Below are positions 17,401-20,444 of a stretch of 20,444 nucleotides of DNA, piece by piece. The DNA is taken from IMG/VR virus record IMGVR_UViG_3300025769_001097, positions 1 to 20,444 of that record; one strand, 5' to 3'. Numbering within the stretch: position 1 is the first letter of the stretch; every line of letters starts with the position of its first letter. The notes under the pieces are model-generated. The model was not told the origin of the DNA, did not search any database, and saw nothing but the letters and a program-made list of their open reading frames with translations. This DNA is from a virus. The position numbers were made by a program, and so were the translations under genes.

Positions 17401-17814
17401 CGTGGCGATGCCATAGTGAAGGATCTACCTGCACCGCTGCTAGTGGGGCAGTTCCTTGGGTTTGCTCCGTCCGAATACACACGACAGCTTGCCGTGAACG
17501 CGCAGTTGAAGAAGTTGTCGAAAGCAGGTAACAGTCAACGCACTAACTTGTTACGCAAATACTACGTTGCAAATCGCTTTGGTAATTTCTCTGAAGCTAG
17601 AGAAATACGTAGAAAGATGAACGAGTTCAACCGTAAGTTCCCCACCCTTCGGATCACACCCGATACGATCAAGCGGTCTATGGCCCAGCACATGCGTACT
17701 ACCAAGAAGATGTACTCTGGTGTGACCCTTGACCCCAGAATGTTTAACGACCTCAAGCAAAGTGCTGCCGAGTACGATGACACGCTGACAATATGGGAAG
17801 ACTTAGGGTTGTAG
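11416..17814 (+). CDS. Giant virion protein with gluzincin-type metallopeptidase motif and LPD38-like C-terminus (2132 aa)
   Basis: GTG start at 11416 with AGG at 11406-11408. The N-terminus MPLQVLQFRDGRTVEVNAPI is a small ubiquitin-like or beta start typical of phage giant proteins. Residues about 136-177 are a Gly/Ala hydrophobic stretch (membrane-insertion candidate). Residues about 320-890 are a long charged, disordered linker with QGDLF (336-340) and QRGLF (579-583). Then a zincin signature: HEAIH at 955-959 (two His zinc ligands plus catalytic Glu956), with Glu1040 in NAREVLAWALTD as the likely third ligand, all preserved. Residues about 1150-1600 are helical and include DPFFPLLREGEYRL (1367). 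The segment from about 1812 (LYKRYGIQMMELL, a hydrophobic stretch near 1850-1880, GVDVASRMGLSDLIF, RRGD-like QRGD, EFNRKFP, SMAQHMRTTKKMYSGV) resembles polyvalent-protein domain LPD38 (from memory). Likely packaged and ejected with DNA; the protease may act on host or virion proteins, or on itself. Confidence 0.8.
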   Translation: MPLQVLQFRDGRTVEVNAPIGASKAELVDLANRQERVRRAKEASEEARLSLVEGRRGAFSRGLDIGTDLVAQATGSSLEGIGSLLGLEGLEEYGAEVALENEADIQRKSRFQTRFDDIEGIGDFGSYLAGIAGESLPAMAAGIAGGIGAAAAAPAVGLGALGAGVAGVAGATTANVPFFYGMNRERQKDAIEAGFRTEVDEGAAFFTALPQALLDGIVDRLLVGGLRITDEAIRAGGLFTRASKGATAGTIVEAPTEMGQQLLERAQAGLPLDNEEALAEYREAGIAGGLLGGSIRGTAAAIGGDSVRQAEEKARIERERAAEISGLTEDAPAGTQGDLFGFTEEQELARAEAAPTVEEVTERRTAEAVPTQETLPGFEPPPPEPTDAEIAERLAAFSDEDLAKATAPAGTQLEIEEVPKAETTDRLEDTVDPEEVRDRVFRGFSKKARSKPVSQLTQKQKATVAARVQKLEPPELAALEDLLAREDAARPTDTKEQKSLLSPVGPQLRGIPSPRTPVTPEGQAITPEQQAVQDAGVVAREERDRRQREAEEVVTGDMPSEEVRTRREQERVGEVVDEQRGLFDPAERPADTETGRASVQGDTPSDADAQRAVDPTVTQPSDGLPVDTAGRGAVGTAGGARRKRRTLVQRTRDKLKMKTAGAPTLSQPDAETGEITVTFNDGETRTMKVEDGLYVATDRPDPEGRILGSTPKQATAALEKQRKGPELQKEASKRIGVTKTKRKAPTRPKAKVVKEPKADKKKEAADKKAVTKERNELRKKLIADGADPADAAAVARQEVTDDAKFSTQPPEPQAVTDSQKDKGFPTSPELEQGRTAQELTAERDRLLKETVGGTLYDAVKNIERNANSKAEAFIANKVAALMKRLERAGATFNYAVVDINGNEEINGTAGTTTVTFYDLLEGTTATEKYAARVALVLTNDATARDNGVNHRVLLHEAIHAVTSVAMLLKLDPVWAKANKGSKLFRDIQALENLTEVIQTHLKEKLDNYKNGSGGMSLFEFQAAKGLTSKLGNNAARNAREVLAWALTDKNMQNLLAKIPYDKGTGVVGDAKTATELAFAPQKNKPSLLSELFDRIRKLIGMAPRSSQPEEYTAFTELLRISDSLLDPRDVSQIVDIRADGGERVSIDDRLVSDAALMGRNETEARNALDKGIKSVPILNSDGAKRIADTVSDVSLPQAAKDFVLGILSLNGLEMVAKKYVPKITELRKLVLEEGGRLLELKRPIDTAVNKISKFAKANKEKVIILNRLMPYSSLIGVDPSKPKSTYIGDTEKMDAWQAMHDKGGDYERLGKEGQAVYKQIRNIYASLFDEVGRAVQARLDATDLDPNAKRSIYDELMNKLYKKATIDPFFPLLREGEYRLEYTATDPETGQLEYYTESFETDSARTAAMKQLTAMSDAINLADMNPFENVDEANYRDAPAGSFVNNVLGVLGKNGVDSTVQDEIIKLFLDTLPERSFAQSFRRREGYRGFIGDPRLLREETYPKHDMVKALRTRSASIARQIVRLEYGSKFQKLQQEIEEDLKALQKDNKADKKTKQAAKQFVREVQKRVKFAKNPDVEDWAKNLTTFGFTMTLGLNVSSMLVNFSQLPMVIAPHLAGTRGADGELFGFKETTKAIGEAVRLFRNAGLTDERYKYVPFVKKRQAIMDMIGEDGVEKTAVGSAPSLDNYDFDSKDMPPEIKEFKVLVEVAAESGQLNRSIVYDMLDLDEIDSVRGKIGAVSGFLFHHGERMTRQVALAAAYRLMLNSMKKAGRKIDNAAMREAAQFAVYEVELTNGGTAAASAPRLAQAGIGKVAFLYKRYGIQMMELLGSLINDSVRGTKAEKQAARYQFAGVLGGSAVVAGAQGLPFFGAVALVYNTLKGDEDEELDTVVRKAIGEGFYGGIGNYLLGVDVASRMGLSDLIFRDRLIEKDQSLFFDMIEVLGGPVVGVGMQMERGFEKMFQQGEFARGIEAMSPAAIRNAIKSYRFYNEGAKTQRGDAIVKDLPAPLLVGQFLGFAPSEYTRQLAVNAQLKKLSKAGNSQRTNLLRKYYVANRFGNFSEAREIRRKMNEFNRKFPTLRITPDTIKRSMAQHMRTTKKMYSGVTLDPRMFNDLKQSAAEYDDTLTIWEDLGL
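13132..13135 (+). promoter_or_regulatory. Possible ribosome-binding site for nested ORF
   Basis: GGAG lies 9 bases before the ATG at 13145 (sequence GGAGAAGTAGTAGATG). It falls within the giant gene, so it may be coincidental; it is listed because it bears on whether the nested frame is translated. Confidence 0.35.
13145..13357 (+). CDS. Candidate nested (overprinted) gene inside the giant virion gene
   Basis: A 70-codon frame, ATG to TAG, lies wholly inside the 2132-aa gene in the next reading frame (+1). Its product looks like a real small protein: MSNVVYLTQPKDQPTQKQ at the start, then a regular amphipathic helix (QVELAFKVIHRAMQTRKEQL), a turn (IPPSLSHLTDYQW) and a second Leu/Glu/Trp helix (TLLEEALWELLEEQEESVVH). 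This arrangement reminds me of stand-alone small phage proteins, without a search to confirm. GGAG sits 9 bases upstream. The main frame here (residues about 577-647) is disordered Asp/Ala/Gly/Arg/Thr-rich linker, free to tolerate overprinting. Against it: a frame of this length is not rare by chance, and its high GC at third positions (48 of 70 by my count) is expected because these are first positions of the main frame. Function unknown. Confidence 0.4.
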   Translation: MSNVVYLTQPKDQPTQKQVELAFKVIHRAMQTRKEQLIPPSLSHLTDYQWTLLEEALWELLEEQEESVVH

Positions 17815-17909
17815 AAGCCCCTTGCCGTAAGACGGGGACTACGACAAGGGGCCGGAGAAAGATAAGACCGTTAGGCAAGGAGACCGTGACCTTATCGACG
17901 CGGATAATA
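17815..17909. other. Convergent intergenic gap between late and replication operons
   Basis: A 95-bp non-coding stretch separating the stop codons of two converging operons. Besides the strong hairpin at 17817-17852 it has a weak inverted repeat GATAAG (17861-17866) / CTTATC (17891-17896) and a 7-bp direct repeat AGACCGT (17865-17871 and 17881-17887). I see no promoter or short ORF in it. Confidence 0.7.
17817..17852. terminator. Hairpin between converging operons, probable bidirectional terminator
   Basis: GCCCCTTG (17817-17824) is perfectly complementary to CAAGGGGC (17845-17852). After one C/A mismatch the stem extends by CGT/ACG (17826-17828 with 17841-17843), leaving a 12-base loop. The stem begins 3 bases past the giant gene's stop. 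There is no T-run after it on the plus strand; on the minus strand it is followed only by TTCT. It therefore looks like a terminator by position and stem strength but not a classic intrinsic one, and it may instead protect transcript 3' ends. Confidence 0.5.
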
Positions 17910-18140
17910 TCACGTTAATCTCCAAACGCGAACACCCAGAAACTGCCCAGAAAAGCAACTTTTTGCTTTAATTTCCCACTCAAAGCGGTCTACACAGATA
18001 CGTCTAACTTGTTCTAGGGCTTTAGTTGTGTTGATACACGGCACAAATATAGAACTACCAGCTACCATAGATCCCCAATCGACGACGATGCGTACACCGT
18101 CAGGGTTAAGGTCGTGCAGCCGTAGTACGCCCTCATCCAT
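17910..18140 (-). CDS. Small conserved phage protein of the replication-side operon (76 aa)
   Basis: The protein starts MDEGVLRLHDLNPDGVRIVV and continues with DWGSMVAGSSIFVPCINTTK, a helix around ALEQVRRICVDRFEWEIKAK, and a basic, aromatic end FLGVRVWRLT. From memory, short proteins with the layout V-x-DW-x-x-M-x-x-G-x-S-x-F-x-PC and a terminal GVR-x-W are common beside replication genes of marine phages, where they remain uncharacterised. The ATG at 18140 overlaps the stop of the upstream gene by 8 bases (ATGGATGA), and no clear ribosome-binding site is visible, so translation is probably coupled. The Cys residues (PCINT, RRICVD, KSCFSG) show no obvious metal-binding spacing. It ends 95 bp from the converging late operon. 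Confidence 0.7.
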   Translation of the reverse strand: MDEGVLRLHDLNPDGVRIVVDWGSMVAGSSIFVPCINTTKALEQVRRICVDRFEWEIKAKSCFSGQFLGVRVWRLT

Positions 18141-18339
18141 CAGGCGCTATTTTCTCTACCAAGCACTCTTCTGAAGCCCCCATAGGGTAGATATGTAAGG
18201 CTTTCCAATCAGCACCCATGTGCTTGCGTGCCTCGTTTGTTGCTAGCACTTCCGCTTGTTCTAAAGTCTCAGCCTCCGCAGATATAAACTTGGCTGTGGT
18301 TATGTGAACTTCAAAATCAAACTTCTGCTTCAGCGTCAT
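18133..18339 (-). CDS. Small phage protein between primase/helicase and DW-motif gene (68 aa)
   Basis: I chose ATG at 18339 (MTLKQKFDFEVHITTAKFIS...) because GGAG lies 6 bases upstream. ATGs at 18363 and 18360 in the same frame would add eight or seven residues (MMKHAEHR) but have no such site. The product is a compact alpha/beta-looking protein: a strand (FDFEVHITTAKFISAEA), a helix rich in Ala/Glu (ETLEQAEVLATNEARKHMG) and a second strand (DWKALHIYPMG). It resembles short unnamed phage proteins with an 'A-x-x-x-I-x-AE' strand followed by an Ala/Glu helix (from memory). The start lies 23 bases inside the end of the upstream gene, and the stop overlaps the next start, so all three minus-strand genes are likely one transcript. 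Function unknown. Confidence 0.7.
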   Translation of the reverse strand: MTLKQKFDFEVHITTAKFISAEAETLEQAEVLATNEARKHMGADWKALHIYPMGASEECLVEKIAPDG

Positions 18340-20444
18340 CCTGTGCTCCGCGTGTTTCATCAAAGGATTTCATGGTTACTACTATAACGTCTTGTGGTTC
18401 TAATTTGAGAAGAGTGCCTTTGCCTAGACGTACCTTGTCCCGTTTCGCACCCATCTTGGCTTTCAAATCGCTTAGGAACGCACTGTAGTTTATCTGCTGT
18501 GCCGAGCACCATAACTTCAAGGGTTTGGGCAGCAAGTAAACTTTCTTTAGGTCAGTTTCGTATCGGGCTACCAACTTAATCTTGGGTACGGCGTCGGGTA
18601 TAACGAGCTTGTCTAAGCCGTTACTCTCTGCTTGCTTACTACGCAAGTCATCAGTGCTTTTAATCATCAAGATGTTGCTGTAGTTGTCGTATAGATACTC
18701 GTTCAATGTCTGCTCTACAGACACGCTCATGTTCTCTACAGCGTTGAGGTTAGCTTCAAGTAACTTCATTGACCAATTAAAAACTTCTTCTACGTCATAG
18801 TCCAGCAACCCTAGTTTCTTAGCAAAGAAAATACCTGTAAGTGTGCAAGCAACCCCTGCTGACCAGAACCTATTCTCTGCCTTGAGTCCCGCTGTAGTGT
18901 CAACCCGAACCTGCATCTCTCTAAGTTTTTGCTTTACTTCTTCTACATTCTGTATAACCCATTGTATGTAAGGCACTCCTGCATGACCGTAGTTAGCTGT
19001 TAACTTCGCTTCAAACGCATCTGTCATGCGCTTATCGTCTACAGAGTCAAACACTTTCTGAGCAGGCCACTCCAGCATACGTTGTGCTTCGGCTTTGGGC
19101 TGTTGTTTCTTTGCGCTAATCTTCTCTATAACACTAGAGTTACCAGAAGTAACAGATAAGAACTTCCACGGTTCTCCGCGTGTTCGTTCTAAGTTAGCCC
19201 CACCTGCCATACGCCCTCGTTGCTGACCAGAAGATAGCTGATACGCTAAGTCACTCAGCTTGTCGTCCTTCTCGTTTGTTAGCTCGTCTATGTAGAACGG
19301 TAGGTTATGCAGCACCTCTGCACGATTGAACTTCATGGACTCAGTATCACGTTCATCCAGCATCGTATTCTTAACACCACCCCATACCGATGCCGCCACT
19401 TGCATACATGCAGACTTACCACAACCGCTTATGTTGGCGTGTATGTGCAGAGCACAAGCGTTCTGAGGTAAGAAGTGCATAAGAGGTGCGCCGAATGCAG
19501 TGCCCACTACGTACTGGTGCATCACTAGATCCGGTCTGGTGTTGTAGAAATTAGCCATCTCTTTCCACGCTTCTAGGGTGCCCTTGGGTTCAAAGTAAGG
19601 AATTAACGCTGCTGTAGGCGTGGATGGTGGGTTGTACTTTATCTCGTTGGCGTGTACTTCTTTATCACCTACAACAAATGCAGTCGCCTCATCATCTACC
19701 CAGCCAAACTGTCGCCGCGCCACATCTGCTGTAGAAGTGGCCTGTAGTTCATTTATCCAAGTAACCATATATTGCAACAAGTCATCTATTCTAGGGACAG
19801 CAACACCGTTCATTGCCATCTGTTTTCGGAACTCTTCTTTTGAGATAACCGCAGTGAGCGGTAGTGTGAACTCGCGCACCCCGTCTTTTGGTAGGTGTAA
19901 CCTAAACACAACTGACTCGCCAGCTTCTACATCCACCAGCCGTTTCGTTATGTACAAGTCATTGTGGTAGATAACCTTCTCGTCTACCTCTCCGTCTATA
20001 CTGACGTTGCGAACATAGATACCGCCAGATGCGCCTCGAAAGTATGGGCGTGGGTACGCTGGTATAACGTATTCTGAGATGTTCTCTACGTCGTATAGAT
20101 TATCCTCAAACAAGTCAGAGGCTTCACTATAGGTGCCATCTTCGCTTAGTTCAGCTTCAGCAATCTTGCGACCTAAAGCTATCGGTGACTTTATCTTGCC
20201 CCAGTGAGGACATTCGGTGCATATACCCGCCTCGTTTTCATCAAACGTCGTGCAGCGGTACGGCCCCTTAATTAGATCTAACTTCTTGAGCGTAAGCTCT
20301 GGCGTGTACTCAGGGTGCTTCTCTGATATTTTCTGTGCCGCTTTATCACCGTCTTCGCAGAATTTGGCTATAGATAACCCTGCTCTCCACATAGGTTCGC
20401 TTGCTTCAGCTTGCCCACTTATTATTCGTTTTAGTTGCCTACAG
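18317..20444 (-). CDS. Primase/helicase-type replication protein, DUF927-like ATPase (5' end outside window)
   Basis: The frame stays open to the right edge (reading CRQLKRIISGQAEASEP before the Met at 20392), so the true start, and probably an N-terminal PrimPol-type primase domain, lies outside. Numbering from that Met, residues 1-30 (MWRAGLSIAKFCEDGDKAAQ...HPEY) match the linker after such primase domains. Cys47, Cys58, Cys61 and His63 (C-x10-C-x2-C-x-H, then WGKIKSPIALG) form a putative zinc site. A Walker A-like P-loop ISGCGKSA (Lys326) is followed by AASVWG, with an acidic Walker B-like LPFYIDELTN and then YQLSSGQQRGRM...SVTSGNSS. This order matches DUF927 ATPases of phages and mobile elements (from memory). 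The likely role is DNA priming and unwinding at the replication fork. The C-terminal 150 residues look like a small DNA-binding or regulatory region. It heads the minus-strand operon visible here. Confidence 0.8.
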   Translation of the reverse strand, partial: CRQLKRIISGQAEASEPMWRAGLSIAKFCEDGDKAAQKISEKHPEYTPELTLKKLDLIKGPYRCTTFDENEAGICTECPHWGKIKSPIALGRKIAEAELSEDGTYSEASDLFEDNLYDVENISEYVIPAYPRPYFRGASGGIYVRNVSIDGEVDEKVIYHNDLYITKRLVDVEAGESVVFRLHLPKDGVREFTLPLTAVISKEEFRKQMAMNGVAVPRIDDLLQYMVTWINELQATSTADVARRQFGWVDDEATAFVVGDKEVHANEIKYNPPSTPTAALIPYFEPKGTLEAWKEMANFYNTRPDLVMHQYVVGTAFGAPLMHFLPQNACALHIHANISGCGKSACMQVAASVWGGVKNTMLDERDTESMKFNRAEVLHNLPFYIDELTNEKDDKLSDLAYQLSSGQQRGRMAGGANLERTRGEPWKFLSVTSGNSSVIEKISAKKQQPKAEAQRMLEWPAQKVFDSVDDKRMTDAFEAKLTANYGHAGVPYIQWVIQNVEEVKQKLREMQVRVDTTAGLKAENRFWSAGVACTLTGIFFAKKLGLLDYDVEEVFNWSMKLLEANLNAVENMSVSVEQTLNEYLYDNYSNILMIKSTDDLRSKQAESNGLDKLVIPDAVPKIKLVARYETDLKKVYLLPKPLKLWCSAQQINYSAFLSDLKAKMGAKRDKVRLGKGTLLKLEPQDVIVVTMKSFDETRGAQDDAEAEV
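18346..18349 (-). promoter_or_regulatory. Ribosome-binding site deciding the start at 18339
   Basis: Read on the minus strand, GGAG is separated from the ATG at 18339 by six bases (CACAGG). The upstream in-frame ATGs at 18363 and 18360 lack a comparable site, which favours the shorter product. Confidence 0.6.

Overview
This window is a segment of a tailed double-stranded DNA phage genome, most likely podovirus-like. The style of its structural proteins suggests an aquatic or marine bacterial host. The host cannot be fixed from this segment because there are no tRNAs, integrase, terminase or portal gene in it. Coding density is near total, G+C is moderate by eye, and genes abut or overlap by one base.

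Plus strand, 1-17814, is a late (lysis and virion) operon of ten main-frame genes read left to right. It opens with a holin cut by the left edge (3-365) and a GH24 lysozyme with the E-8aa-C-5aa-T active site (365-784). Next come a 613-aa gp10-like head-tail/stabilisation protein (784-2625), two small conserved proteins (2625-2819 and 2819-3142), and a block of large Ala/Gln/Glu-rich proteins that look like internal-virion (ejection) proteins. These are 1631 aa (3142-8037), 221 aa (8038-8703), 287 aa (8712-9575), 610 aa (9575-11407) and 2132 aa (11416-17814). The 2132-aa protein carries a gluzincin-type HEAIH...E metallopeptidase signature and ends in a region resembling the C-terminal domain of phage polyvalent proteins (LPD38-like). 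Six junctions have a TAATG or TAGTG stop/start overlap, suggesting translational coupling.

Minus strand, 20444-17910, is a replication-side operon read towards the late operon. It holds a large PrimPol/helicase-type protein cut by the right edge (zinc-binding motif followed by a DUF927-like P-loop ATPase) and two small overlapping genes. The two operons converge on a 95-bp gap (17815-17909) containing a strong GC-rich hairpin, the only sizeable non-coding stretch in the window.

The most unusual candidate is a 70-codon open frame (13145-13357) nested out of frame inside the 2132-aa gene. It has its own GGAG ribosome-binding site and an ordinary-looking helical protein product, while the main frame there encodes disordered low-complexity sequence. 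Other points of interest are the zincin in the giant virion protein, a dockerin-like calcium loop and tandem repeats in the 1631-aa protein, QxxLF motifs in the giant protein's linker, and a glycine-rich/DGEF-type motif spread over consecutive virion proteins.
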